Positions 18,388 through 26,100 of a stretch of 27,293 nt of DNA are shown piece by piece; position 1 is the stretch's first letter, and the number at the start of each line of letters is the position of its first letter. Position numbers and translations under genes: made by a program. The notes below the pieces were generated by a model. That model saw only the letters and a list, made by a program, of their open reading frames with translations. It ran no database searches and was not told the DNA's origin. This stretch comes from a virus. Where the stretch lies: positions 1-27,293 of IMG/VR virus record IMGVR_UViG_3300027747_000771, one strand, 5' to 3'.

Positions 18388-19160
18388 TGGATCCAATTAC
18401 CCTTTTTGCATTAGCTAACGGCGCCGTTGCGGCTGTTAAAAAGGGGTGCCAGTTATATAAAGACATTAAAGGTGCGGCAGGTGACGTTAAAGCAGTACTC
18501 AAAGATTTAGATGAACAATTTGCAAATAATCATAAAGACAAACCAGCAACAGTCACACAACGTAATGCATACATTGAAGAGAAGAATCGTGTTATAGAAT
18601 TAAACAAACGTGATGGTGAGACCGTTGGCATTTATACTGAAATTGGAAATCATCTCGGCACATACTATGATAATTTACACAAATGTATGGCTATCTTTGC
18701 AGAAGAAGAACGTAAAAGCAAAACAAAATTATATGAGGGTGATGACAGTTTAGGCAAACGTGCGCTACAACGTGTTCTAATGAAAAAACAATTAGAACAA
18801 ATGGGAACTGAATTGCGTGAGTTGATGGTCTATCAAAGCCCTCCTGAGTTAGGTGCTTTGTATACTGAAGTAGAAGAGATGATGAAAGAGATGGGTAAAG
18901 AACAAAAAGTTCTTTTGGTGAATAAAATAAGAGCAGAAGAAGTGCAAGCAAAAAGAAGAGCCGCACGTATGAGACAATTAAAACAAGAGGCTATAGTAGG
19001 TGTGTTTATTTTAATAGTGATATTCACCATGGGTGGAATGTTTATGTGGGTCGCACATGATAGGCAACAAAAATATCCTCAATACGGGGATGGATTATTT
19101 CCAAAAAGTGAAGAGACACGCCGTAGAGAATCCGAACCGCAAATCTATGTGGGTAGATAA
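18387..19160 (+). CDS. Membrane-anchored coiled-coil protein, MDPITI family, copy 2
   Basis: 257 residues. MDPITLFALANGAVAAVKKG opens the protein, LGKRALQRVLMKKQLEQMG matches LGKEALQIAMHSDALREQE of copy 1, and a membrane helix lies near 208-232 (AIVGVFILIVIFTMGGMFMW) with a short charged tail. It ends the plus-strand operon and meets the minus-strand operon tail to tail with only three bases between stops; I see no hairpin terminator for either. Confidence 0.75.
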   Translation: MDPITLFALANGAVAAVKKGCQLYKDIKGAAGDVKAVLKDLDEQFANNHKDKPATVTQRNAYIEEKNRVIELNKRDGETVGIYTEIGNHLGTYYDNLHKCMAIFAEEERKSKTKLYEGDDSLGKRALQRVLMKKQLEQMGTELRELMVYQSPPELGALYTEVEEMMKEMGKEQKVLLVNKIRAEEVQAKRRAARMRQLKQEAIVGVFILIVIFTMGGMFMWVAHDRQQKYPQYGDGLFPKSEETRRRESEPQIYVGR

Positions 19161-19163
19161 ATT

Positions 19164-19283
19164 TTAATACCTGTCTTTATCTTTCAACCAGTCACTAAAC
19201 ATCACACAGAATACCGCAACTAACGGCATCATAGATAATAAAAATAATATATCATTAAACGTTATAATGATATTGAAGTACAT
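19164..19283 (-). CDS. 39-residue membrane protein, candidate holin-type partner of the endolysin
   Basis: The ATG at 19283 immediately follows the stop of the upstream gene, and the frame runs 39 codons. A single hydrophobic segment (ILFLLSMMPLVAVFCVMF) is followed by a charged end (SDWLKDKDRY). It is the third gene of the endolysin unit. Position and size fit a small lysis membrane protein, but there is no homology to support a holin name. Confidence 0.65.
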   Translation of the reverse strand: MYFNIIITFNDILFLLSMMPLVAVFCVMFSDWLKDKDRY

Positions 19284-19583
19284 TTATTTTGGTGCTGGCT
19301 TTCTCTTCTTAGGCGCAGTAGTAGTCGCTTTAGTCGATTGTTGTTTTTTTGGTTTAGCAGTTTTAGTAACAGGTGGCGCTGGCTTTGTGGTCCATGCTTG
19401 CTCTTTTACTGGTTCTGGTGTTTCTACTATTGCAGGCGCAACCTCTACTTTAGCATCCAAAGACGCAGTAGTTTCTTTGATATTTTTAATTGCAACATCT
19501 GCCGCAGTTAAAGTAACTTCTTGATTTGTTACCTCTACTGTTGGTTTGCTACTTGTAAAAAATTCTTTAATTTTCTTGAACAT
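19284..19583 (-). CDS. Pro/Lys/Thr-rich basic protein, 99 aa
   Basis: 99 residues. A short charged start (MFKKIKEFFTSSKPTVEVTN), an acidic/alanine middle and a C-terminus of low-complexity Lys/Pro/Thr repeats (PPVTKTAKPKKQQSTKATTT). It is likely disordered. Downstream of the endolysin and coupled to the small membrane protein. The hydrophobic plus-strand ORF over the same bases is a shadow. No family recognised. Confidence 0.7.
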   Translation of the reverse strand: MFKKIKEFFTSSKPTVEVTNQEVTLTAADVAIKNIKETTASLDAKVEVAPAIVETPEPVKEQAWTTKPAPPVTKTAKPKKQQSTKATTTAPKKRKPAPK

Positions 19584-19595
19584 AATTATCGCCCT

Positions 19596-20216
19596 TTAAG
19601 TTAAAATTTCAATCGCATGATTGTAATGATTGATTCTTTCTTCTAAACCAAGGTATCCACCATTGATTCGTTTTGTCATTGTTTTGATATCGCCTATATC
19701 AGCTAATTCATTTAGTCTTGCCGCAGACCAAAACCAACATGCAGAGTGAATAGCATATTCTGCTTCAAGCAATAAGTCTGGATCATCAACAAGTGTATTG
19801 TCTTCAAACAATGCTTGAGAGCATTTAGTATAGTTGTTTTTTCCAGTAATTTGTACGATTCCTCTACCACGAAAATACCAACCTTCTCCAGATGCTTCAT
19901 CTCCATTACCCATACGATTAGCATAAACACGATTCGCAATCATTTCTGGTCTACGTTCGTATTGTTTTGCTACCGCCTCATTAGGAAAGTATTTCTTAAA
20001 AGTGCCAACTAAACCTTTTGCAGAATAATTTAAATTCTCTTGTAGAGTAGTAAACCCACCAGATTCATGCCCGCATTGAGCCATAAATGCGGCAACTCTA
20101 GCTGACGTATCTATATCATATTGTGGTAAAATTTCAACTAAATTACTATACCACTCATCAAAATTTTTAACTTTTGGAATTAATTGTTTTACCGCTTCTT
20201 GTGTGAAAAAATCCAT
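19596..20216 (-). CDS. GH19 chitinase-like endolysin
   Basis: 206 residues from the ATG at 20216. This codon is six bases from AGGAG, while the upstream in-frame ATG at 20222 abuts it. The GH19 motif AFMAQCGHESGGFTTLQENL (E51 and E60 are the catalytic acids) is followed by NYSAKGLVGTFKKYFP, YANRMGNGDEASGEGWYFRG and GRGIVQITGKNNY, which form the substrate cleft. The enzyme cuts the glycan strand of peptidoglycan. No signal peptide or cell-wall-binding domain, so it is a single-domain enzyme that would need a holin to exit. Its expression is probably late and controlled by the hairpin at 20223-20243. Confidence 0.9.
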   Translation of the reverse strand: MDFFTQEAVKQLIPKVKNFDEWYSNLVEILPQYDIDTSARVAAFMAQCGHESGGFTTLQENLNYSAKGLVGTFKKYFPNEAVAKQYERRPEMIANRVYANRMGNGDEASGEGWYFRGRGIVQITGKNNYTKCSQALFEDNTLVDDPDLLLEAEYAIHSACWFWSAARLNELADIGDIKTMTKRINGGYLGLEERINHYNHAIEILT

Positions 20217-20222
20217 CGCCAT

Positions 20223-20251
20223 CTCCTATGATTATCATAGGAGTATTTAGC
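20223..20251 (-). promoter_or_regulatory. Late-promoter motif plus RBS-sequestering hairpin of the endolysin
   Basis: On the minus strand GCTAAATA (20251-20244, T4 late type) is followed by CTCCTATG-ATAAT-CATAGGAG (20243-20223), a perfect 8-bp stem that buries the AGGAG Shine-Dalgarno. A late start about six bases past the promoter box falls near 20238, just after the CTCCT arm. Late transcripts would therefore lack the pairing arm and be translatable, whereas read-through early transcripts would be silent. This is the arrangement known for T4 gene e. Confidence 0.8.
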
Positions 20252-20256
20252 ATAGT

Positions 20257-20982
20257 TTAATCCCAAAGTGCTTGATAGTATTTGCCAAACAAACGGAATC
20301 CGTTTTGAATTCGTGTCTCAACAACTTTCATGCCTTCATAGTCACACTTGTATGTGTCGTTAGGACCATGTTCCATTCGAAACAACTTAGCGTCTTTTTT
20401 TGGGACTTCATTGCCATCTTTATCAACAGGTTTCCAAATCAACTCATGTTCGCCGGAACGAAATGCTTCTTGCCAAGAATCATCATTCTTGCAAGTGAAT
20501 GCAAAAATCATTTCATCTAATACCCAATCCCAACGCTTGAAATGATTTTCATCAGTATCCCATTCATTTTCTTTTGCTGGCGCTGAAGTTGACTTTAATT
20601 CTTCTGGCACATCTTCATCATCAACATTAGGCGACCCATGCTTTGTTGCTTGCAGTTGTTTTAGCATAGGCAAGACAATCATTGCAAGTGTATGGTCCAT
20701 TGACCATGTGTCGTATTTGTCAATCTTGATATAAGACCTACGATTACGCTTAGACTCTATCCATCGACATAATTTCAATAGCCAAGTTTCTGGTGCGTTT
20801 TTCGACTCTACAATTTCTTCTTTTGTAGTTCCATGAGAAAGCCAAGTGCCAAAGTTATGCACCCAATCAGGTTTACGTTTGTATCCATATTCATCCTCGA
20901 CAGGCTTTGCCCAAAAACAAAGTGCTTCGGCAATCTGATATGGTCCTATCCAATTTTTATAGGGTCCGATATAAACTTTCAT
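20257..20982 (-). CDS. T4-like phage conserved protein of unknown function, 241 aa
   Basis: 241 residues from the ATG at 20982 (GGAAG eight bases upstream; overlaps the upstream stop by ATGA). MKVYIGPYKNWIGPYQIAEA opens it, then a helical region and a linker (DEDVPEELKSTSAPAKENEW), followed by HFKRWDWVLDEMIFAFTCKN and a basic end FGKYYQALWD. This sequence recurs in phages with no assigned role. The C-terminal half is acidic and aromatic rich. Confidence 0.75.
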   Translation of the reverse strand: MKVYIGPYKNWIGPYQIAEALCFWAKPVEDEYGYKRKPDWVHNFGTWLSHGTTKEEIVESKNAPETWLLKLCRWIESKRNRRSYIKIDKYDTWSMDHTLAMIVLPMLKQLQATKHGSPNVDDEDVPEELKSTSAPAKENEWDTDENHFKRWDWVLDEMIFAFTCKNDDSWQEAFRSGEHELIWKPVDKDGNEVPKKDAKLFRMEHGPNDTYKCDYEGMKVVETRIQNGFRLFGKYYQALWD

Positions 20983-21281
20983 TTTAATTTCTTCCAAGAA
21001 TGAGGACACGGATTCGGTCTAGTGCGAGTTAGTTCTCCGCCACCAAAAGGATCGTCATCTAGTAACACACCAAACTCTTTTTCTATATAGTATCTTCCCA
21101 TTGCTTTGATACATTGATCCATCAAACTGTTAGAACCAGAAGAATCATCTTCTGCCCAAAAACAAATCGGAGACCTACCCCATGTACGATATCTTAAAAC
21201 ATCATGGAAAATTTTTCTATGTTTTTTATTACTGGGATCAAACGTTTCATAGACTCTGCCGAATTGTTGAATCTTGCTCAT
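20979..21281 (-). CDS. Unknown phage protein, 100 aa
   Basis: 100 residues from the ATG at 21281; an in-frame GTG at 21290 is possible. It contains TFDPSNKKHRKIFHDVLRYR, then a WGRSPICFWAEDDSSG turn, and ends with a Pro/Cys stretch (RPNPCPHSWKKLK). It overlaps both neighbours, the upstream one by 35 bases. No family recognised. Confidence 0.68.
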   Translation of the reverse strand: MSKIQQFGRVYETFDPSNKKHRKIFHDVLRYRTWGRSPICFWAEDDSSGSNSLMDQCIKAMGRYYIEKEFGVLLDDDPFGGGELTRTRPNPCPHSWKKLK

Positions 21282-21417
21282 TACTTTCACTTTCTATCAT
21301 AATTAAAAGGCGCTTTGATTCTTTACGAACCTCAGCAGTTACTGACCATCCAAAACCTTCAGGATGTAGCAACTCTTGTAAAAAATGCACAACTTCATTT
21401 TCAGTTTCCGTTTTCAT
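21247..21417 (-). CDS. Small phage protein, 56 aa
   Basis: The ATG at 21417 has AAAGGTG five bases upstream and overlaps the preceding gene by 17 bases; 56 codons run to TGA at 21247. The peptide is a likely two-element fold (VVHFLQELLHPEGFGWSVTA, EVRKESKRLLIMIESE). Its strong start signal and coupling make it real. No family recognised. Confidence 0.65.
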   Translation of the reverse strand: MKTETENEVVHFLQELLHPEGFGWSVTAEVRKESKRLLIMIESESNEQDSTIRQSL

Positions 21418-21634
21418 TCGTCACCTTTACAAATGGACTATTAACAGAAAAATCTTCAGGCAACTTTTCTACAATCCGTGTGAAGTGATATGAATCTGGA
21501 TAGTGTCGCAAAATACCTAATGCACGTTGACGAATGTATTTTGGAACTTTAGGCGTTACTTTAGGATTCAATAAATCTAAAAGTAATTGTTGTCCACAAC
21601 GCAACGCACGATATCTTTCATCGGGTAGAGTCAT
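21401..21634 (-). CDS. BPSL0761-like protein, 77 aa
   Basis: 77 residues from the ATG at 21634 (GGAG six bases upstream). MTLPDERYRALRCGQQLLLD, then IRQRALGILRHYPDSYHF, matches the BPSL0761 family, small helical proteins of beta- and gammaproteobacteria and their phages or plasmids, function unknown. The overlap with the AbrB-like gene upstream indicates coupling. It is one of the hints for a proteobacterial host. Confidence 0.75.
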   Translation of the reverse strand: MTLPDERYRALRCGQQLLLDLLNPKVTPKVPKYIRQRALGILRHYPDSYHFTRIVEKLPEDFSVNSPFVKVTNENGN

Positions 21635-22109
21635 TATAATCTCCATCACGAATATGTTCTTCCTTTTTGGTGAAAAATGTTTTAATTTTCAATTCATCAT
21701 TCCACACTCTTGCATAGTCATTATCTTTATCGCACATTGCTAGTGCTTCTTCTTTTGTAACAACACGATGCGATACAATAGTTTCGCCTAAGTGTTCTTG
21801 TGAAAATTCTTTAGCCTCGCTTAATGTTACAGTATCAAGTGCCCAATCTGCTTTGTCTTTACCATAATAATCTGTGCCAACAGGCACTTCTACCATGTAA
21901 CGTTCACGGAACATAGATACAGCTTCAACAAGAACCCATTGAGTTTCAATTTTCTTCATAGTCCAGCTTCCATCTTTATTGTCAATCCAATCAATAGTGT
22001 CACCAGTTTTCCAACCAGTTCCTTCTAGTATCTCATCATTTAAAGGAAGAATCAAGTCTCCTGTTTCAGGATCTTCTTCCAGTGAAATTGTCCAAGTTTT
22101 ATTTGCCAT
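21618..22109 (-). CDS. AbrB/SpoVT-like domain protein, T4-like phage type
   Basis: 163 residues. The N-terminal ~50 (TWTISLEEDPETGDLILPLN, LEGTGWKTGDTIDWID, GSWTMKKI) form a swapped-hairpin AbrB/MazE-like domain, and the rest is a mixed domain with a helical middle. Proteins of this make-up in T4-like phages are uncharacterised; dimeric DNA binding or structural use is possible. First gene behind the promoter at 22135. Confidence 0.78.
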   Translation of the reverse strand: MANKTWTISLEEDPETGDLILPLNDEILEGTGWKTGDTIDWIDNKDGSWTMKKIETQWVLVEAVSMFRERYMVEVPVGTDYYGKDKADWALDTVTLSEAKEFSQEHLGETIVSHRVVTKEEALAMCDKDNDYARVWNDELKIKTFFTKKEEHIRDGDYNDSTR

Positions 22110-22134
22110 ACATACTCCTTAAGCGAATACATTC

Positions 22135-22163
22135 ATTATAACTCATGTTCTATGGAAAGTCAA
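22135..22163 (-). promoter_or_regulatory. Sigma70-type promoter
   Basis: TTGACT (22158-22163), a 17-bp spacer and TATAAT (22135-22140) on the minus strand. The -35 box overlaps the stop of the preceding gene. It serves the unit 22109-20257; read-through would end in the endolysin leader hairpin. Confidence 0.87.
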
Positions 22164-22453
22164 GCGGTAAGCATTCTCACTAGTCCTATGGTATCAATTG
22201 TTGTTAGCAGTAGATAGTTAGCCAACATGCCAAAAGATTTCCTAGTCCAAGAAGCCCAAGCATACAAAGCACAGCCAGTGATCCAGACAGGATATAAAGT
22301 AAGAAGAGGAGGATTGGGGACTGTACTCGCCATAGTAATGCTACAACCAATGCTAATAGCCCAAGCAAGCAACTCAACAACAAAGCGAATTCGGTTAGAT
22401 TTAAAATCATCTTTAATCCATTCTATAGTAGGTCGAAACAAATCGATAATCAT
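22160..22453 (-). CDS. Membrane protein with three transmembrane helices, 97 aa
   Basis: 97 residues with hydrophobic segments near 24-42 (RFVVELLAWAISIGCSITMA), 49-66 (LLTLYPVWITGCALYAWAS) and 74-95. A KSFGMLANYLLLTTIDTIG region lies between the last two. Similar small membrane proteins are found in T4-like marine phages; some resemble parts of PnuC-type transporters, but no substrate motif is clear. It follows the sugar-transferase-like gene by a single base. Confidence 0.7.
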   Translation of the reverse strand: MIIDLFRPTIEWIKDDFKSNRIRFVVELLAWAISIGCSITMASTVPNPPLLTLYPVWITGCALYAWASWTRKSFGMLANYLLLTTIDTIGLVRMLTA

Positions 22454-22454
22454 A

Positions 22455-23276
22455 TTAGTCCAAGTTAAATAATTGCGGATACATTTTAATAAAATATACT
22501 CTCAGTTGATTCCAATGATGAAACAAATCTGGAGAATCTTGAGTCAACGTCAATCGCTTCAACTCATTCATCGATTCGATAATTTTATAAAAATCATTTA
22601 CTTGATCCTTATAAACGCTGTAATCATATTTTCTGCTATAGATTTTGTATTTTCCATTCATGTGCAAGAATGTTGAGAACAATCTTTCTACAATGAACGG
22701 AAACATATTCAGATTCGGGTCTCTAGCATAGTTTGCACTACCATGATAAATGTCGGCTTCAAGTCCAGTCAATGCTTCTAGATGTGTTTTAACGTCTTTA
22801 ACAAAAGCGATATAGTCTAACCAGAATTCTTTTCTTGCGACAAAGTAACTGCAATAACATGTAGCATCCGTCATTACAACTTCAAGCGCAGTAGTATCAT
22901 AACCTCCAGCCTGAAGTGCGGTTCCAGTAACGCTACGAATTCCTTTGTGAAAGTATTCACCTTGTTCCCATACGTTATACATGAATGCATCTTGTACTCT
23001 TGCGTGATTAAAAATCCAAACGTCTGCTTCTGAATTGTCTTTAATCGCATCAACAATAACTTGTGATGAATGGCGCATCTTGTCTTGCCAACGTGGACCA
23101 AATACACCCCATGCATCTAAGTCATCTGCAAAGCCTTCATCAATAATACGATTGAACGAATGAAACTCTCTCAATTCAGGGCGTTCATTCTTTGTATTGT
23201 CAAATGGTGTTAGCAGAGGATCAACTTGTGGTATTTGATTTTGTTCAAAACAAATCTGAAAAATTTTATACTTCAT
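22455..23276 (-). CDS. Glycosyltransferase-like phage protein, 273 aa
   Basis: 273 residues. The layout is YKIFQICFEQ as a first strand, FHSFNRIIDEGF, then WGVFGPRWQDKM, EADVWIFNHA and CYCSYFVARKEFWLDYIAFV. It resembles DUF4422-like and related sugar transferases, in which a NA-[WF]-type turn and a late W/F-rich acceptor helix are typical. It overlaps its neighbour (ATGA), and both look like a pair that builds a glycan, perhaps on the virion or on the host surface. Moderate confidence. Confidence 0.6.
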   Translation of the reverse strand: MKYKIFQICFEQNQIPQVDPLLTPFDNTKNERPELREFHSFNRIIDEGFADDLDAWGVFGPRWQDKMRHSSQVIVDAIKDNSEADVWIFNHARVQDAFMYNVWEQGEYFHKGIRSVTGTALQAGGYDTTALEVVMTDATCYCSYFVARKEFWLDYIAFVKDVKTHLEALTGLEADIYHGSANYARDPNLNMFPFIVERLFSTFLHMNGKYKIYSRKYDYSVYKDQVNDFYKIIESMNELKRLTLTQDSPDLFHHWNQLRVYFIKMYPQLFNLD

Positions 23277-24001
23277 TCTGAAATTCCATTTCCATTGGGT
23301 GCAATGTTTCCTTCAATTCCAATTTTTGCAATCTTCTGAATTTTTGATGGGTCTAAATGCACAAACAATAAATGCTCTATGTCAATGTATCCACCGCCAG
23401 TCAAAACCATATTTATGTCTTTGAACATTCTACCATATGCTTCTGCAATGTTAGGAAGCATTTCAGAATCAAAACTCCACAGTCTACTCATGTACTGAAA
23501 TATGACTCCACCAGTTTGTGCTGATGTGAATTGACTAGTGAAAGGACCACGAATGATAATTTTATCCTTCGCATCAATGTGTGTTTGATAATTGAAGTTA
23601 TCATTTAACACATATCTTCCACTCATCTTAAAAATTCGTTTGTATTTTTTGTAGTCGCCAGAAACACCAATGTCTTGAAACGTTGAACCAAACATAACAA
23701 TCTCTGCCATGTTTTTTACAATGTCTTGACTTGGGATAGCTAAGATATCTTTGATAGAAGGTGCGTCAGAAAAACTAACAATTCCTTTTGCGTATTCTTC
23801 TAAAACTTTTCGCTCTTCGTCAGTTGGAGATTTTAAGCCACCATCAAGCAGAACGATATCTGCATCGCATCTTTCTTTAATTGACTTTAGTGTGTTTATT
23901 GTTTGTTCTAGGCGCTGGTCAGAATTATATACTCCATGATTTGTGTGTATAGCTGAAGATACTAGAAATAATCCATCAGGACTCTTTTGGTTTTCTGACA
24001 T
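23273..24001 (-). CDS. Glycosyltransferase-like phage protein, 242 aa
   Basis: 242 residues. A first strand-turn (GLFLVSSAIHTNHGVYNSDQ), a helix (QTINTLKSIKERCDADIVLL) and DGGLKSP look like the first Rossmann unit of a GT-A sugar transferase, and KRIFKMSGRYVLNDNFN recalls the acceptor loop of such enzymes. There is no clean DXD motif, so activity is uncertain. It overlaps ClpP's end by 26 bases and is coupled to the next gene. Confidence 0.55.
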   Translation of the reverse strand: MSENQKSPDGLFLVSSAIHTNHGVYNSDQRLEQTINTLKSIKERCDADIVLLDGGLKSPTDEERKVLEEYAKGIVSFSDAPSIKDILAIPSQDIVKNMAEIVMFGSTFQDIGVSGDYKKYKRIFKMSGRYVLNDNFNYQTHIDAKDKIIIRGPFTSQFTSAQTGGVIFQYMSRLWSFDSEMLPNIAEAYGRMFKDINMVLTGGGYIDIEHLLFVHLDPSKIQKIAKIGIEGNIAPNGNGISE

Positions 24002-24650
24002 TTGCGTTTCTCACTTTTTTAGCAGGTGTTTTTTTAACCGCAGATTTTACTCTAGGTTTTCTAGTTTTAACCTCTGCGCCTTTCAATCTATCTTCACCAC
24101 GTTTGTTCAAACGCTTAAAGACTTCTTCTGGTTCCATCCAGATATCTTTGTTCTCTAACATTGACTTGATTTCAATGTCAGTTAAGAACCCATCATATAT
24201 GCTACGCATAAATTTATCCGACCACTTACGCTCATACATGATATTATCGTACATCTCACCACCTTTGCCGCCAGTTCCACCAGAATAATTGTGGAACATA
24301 AACATAGAATGTTCTGAGATTTCAAATCCATCACCAGATAAGAACACCATCGTAGCCGCAGACATACATGCGCCTTCTACTGATGTTAAAATATTTGCTT
24401 GAGATTCTGCCATGACACGCATTAGTTGTATAGCAGTAAATAAATTGCCGCCAGGAGAATTGATGTGAATTTTAATCACATCATTCTCTGTTGCATTTCT
24501 GATTGTTTCATACCAGTCAACATATTCTTCAGGAGAAGTTATTTCTCCAACCAAATACAATGTGTATAGTTGCCCTAGTATTTTTGGTTGTCTAGGTTTT
24601 TTTGAATCGTCCTTGAATATCGACTCTAGCTTGTTTTCTTCTTCGTCCAT
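23976..24650 (-). CDS. ClpP-like serine protease with basic C-terminal tail
   Basis: 224 residues from the ATG at 24650; an alternative GTG at 24656 adds two. ClpP-fold motifs are present: HINSPGGNL (62-70), EGACMSAATMVFLSG (92-106, catalytic S97) and FMFHNYSGG (catalytic H120). The last ~40 residues are Lys/Arg rich (KTRKPRVKSAVKKTPAKKVR), unlike host ClpP. T4-like phages carry such genes, proposed to process phage or host proteins. It is the first gene behind the promoter at 24678. Confidence 0.88.
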   Translation of the reverse strand: MDEEENKLESIFKDDSKKPRQPKILGQLYTLYLVGEITSPEEYVDWYETIRNATENDVIKIHINSPGGNLFTAIQLMRVMAESQANILTSVEGACMSAATMVFLSGDGFEISEHSMFMFHNYSGGTGGKGGEMYDNIMYERKWSDKFMRSIYDGFLTDIEIKSMLENKDIWMEPEEVFKRLNKRGEDRLKGAEVKTRKPRVKSAVKKTPAKKVRNANVRKPKES

Positions 24651-24677
24651 AATCACTCACTTTCTACAGTAATATAG

Positions 24678-24706
24678 AGTATACTCTACTTTGTTTGGGA
24701 TGTCAA
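24678..24706 (-). promoter_or_regulatory. Sigma70-type promoter for the clpP-like unit
   Basis: TTGACA (24701-24706), a 17-bp spacer and TATACT (24678-24683) on the minus strand, the whole lying over the 3' end of the RuvC-like gene. It has no inverted-repeat element. Confidence 0.87.
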
Positions 24707-25255
24707 CCTATCAACTCCATATTTGCATAGCCAATATGCATCAATTAAGTCGGAAGAAGGATTCCATTGCTTCTCAGTCATATGTAGTTCTTCCTTTAGA
24801 CGAATATCATTAAATTCTTCAAAGACTTCTTGCATTCGTTCTTTATTTGCATTGCCTTTACCAGTAGCATATTTCTTAAGTACTGTTGGTGGCACTTCTG
24901 TACATTCTACGGCAAACAACCATAATCGGTATTTTAGAATACCAGCGTTCTCTGCAATATTAAACACTCTGCCCTTTGACCCCATAGAATAACCTTCTAG
25001 GAATACGTGGCAATCTTTGTCTGTATCTAACAACTTATCGATAAAGAAATTTGATATACCATCATATCGCAATACATCTGTCATTCCTTCGTGGTCAAAA
25101 AATCTACCTGTTATATTTTTAAATTGTACATCATATTTTCTAGATTGTGTCAGAAAATAAAAATGACATTTTTCAAAACTAAACTCTCCGTCTTCATCAT
25201 CAAATACGCACATTGCAGGACATGTTAGGGAATAATCTATTCCTGCTACGATCAT
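24686..25255 (-). CDS. RuvC-like Holliday junction resolvase
   Basis: 189 residues with an RNase H-like fold: D7 (VAGIDYSLT), E87 (HVFLEGYSMGSKG), and D169/D172 (SDLIDAYWLC) are the metal-binding acids of the RuvC family, and VPPTVLKKYATGKGNANKER is the loop before the third helix. It would resolve branched recombination and packaging intermediates, a role taken by endonuclease VII in T4. Similar RuvC-like proteins replace it in some T4-like phages. Overlaps the zinc ribbon gene by ATGA. Confidence 0.85.
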   Translation of the reverse strand: MIVAGIDYSLTCPAMCVFDDEDGEFSFEKCHFYFLTQSRKYDVQFKNITGRFFDHEGMTDVLRYDGISNFFIDKLLDTDKDCHVFLEGYSMGSKGRVFNIAENAGILKYRLWLFAVECTEVPPTVLKKYATGKGNANKERMQEVFEEFNDIRLKEELHMTEKQWNPSSDLIDAYWLCKYGVDRLTSQTK

Positions 25256-25464
25256 CTATTGTCTTCTTCCGTGTTCCATTCATCTTCTATTAGACTATCC
25301 CAATCTTCATCAGTCCATTCTTCTTCTAATTCCGTAATTGTTTCTTCTGCTATATGAGAGCCACAATAGGAACAATTTGTTGGAATTAAATCTGATACTC
25401 CTGCCGATGGTGTTACTGAATACTCAGCTTCGCATGTATCGCAGAATACGTTATATGTTGTCAT
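25252..25464 (-). CDS. Zinc-ribbon protein with acidic tail, 70 aa
   Basis: 70 residues. C8-x2-C11 (VFCDTCEAEY) and C31-x2-C34 (NCSYCGSH) form a zinc ribbon, and the last 30 residues are very acidic (ELEEEWTDEDWDSLIEDEWN). AAGGAG lies six bases before the ATG. Coupled to the resolvase gene, so perhaps a partner; zinc ribbons with acidic tails are common in T4-like phages, function unknown. Confidence 0.78.
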   Translation of the reverse strand: MTTYNVFCDTCEAEYSVTPSAGVSDLIPTNCSYCGSHIAEETITELEEEWTDEDWDSLIEDEWNTEEDNR

Positions 25465-25473
25465 TTTTTCTCC

Positions 25474-26097
25474 TTATTCGTACATTACAGTACTGGTACT
25501 TCCAAGTGCCCATTTTGCTTCAGTCTCTACAGACCAACGCTTTGTTGCTACTTTGAAATCTGGAATCTTAAGTTCTTTAGGGTTGCTACTAGGTTCTAGA
25601 ATCAGCATTCTATTGTTGGGCTGTGCGGCAAATTGCCCATTATCACACTTAATAAAGTTGTAAGACTTATGATCTTCAACATCTTCGCTGAATCCTGTAT
25701 CTAGTACATTAAAATCTGGATGTGCAGAATCGACAGTAAACATATACTCGCCGTATCTCCAATCACCAGCCTTAGTTTTGAATTTACATTTTTGAGATTG
25801 CAACTGTGCTTTTTTAATTACAGTAATGTCATATGACAAACAATCCCACAATTGTAATTGGTCGAGGGGCATTTCATTTGTTATTTCTTTCCAGCAGAAT
25901 GCGTGTAATGGCAATTTGTCATATAATGCGCCGTATTCATTTAGATATGCTTCTATGCGAAATGCTTGTCCCCTCAAACTCTTTATACTTATCCACCAGC
26001 AAGGAACTAATTCTCCATGACCCTTTTCAAAGTCATAGAGAAATTCTTTGCGTACAAAACACTTAACTGCGGGAAGATTTGCTACGATGTGTGCCAT
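25474..26097 (-). CDS. T4-like phage conserved protein of unknown function, 207 aa
   Basis: 207 residues. It opens MAHIVANLPAVKCFVRKEFL with a following DFEKGHGELVPCWWISIKSL, contains LHAFCWKEIT, LDQLQLWDCLSYDITVI and YMFTVDSAHPD, and ends with an aromatic tail. The long beta-rich sequence with paired aromatic residues is conserved in T4-like marine phages. No motif identifies an activity. It sits between the 49-residue membrane protein and the zinc ribbon. Confidence 0.75.
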   Translation of the reverse strand: MAHIVANLPAVKCFVRKEFLYDFEKGHGELVPCWWISIKSLRGQAFRIEAYLNEYGALYDKLPLHAFCWKEITNEMPLDQLQLWDCLSYDITVIKKAQLQSQKCKFKTKAGDWRYGEYMFTVDSAHPDFNVLDTGFSEDVEDHKSYNFIKCDNGQFAAQPNNRMLILEPSSNPKELKIPDFKVATKRWSVETEAKWALGSTSTVMYE

Positions 26098-26100
26098 GTT

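Noticed and set aside
19267-19524. Hydrophobic 85-codon plus-strand ORF
   Set aside because: It lies antisense to the Pro/Lys-rich gene and the small membrane protein, crosses the convergent junction, and its low-complexity make-up mirrors the real coding strand.
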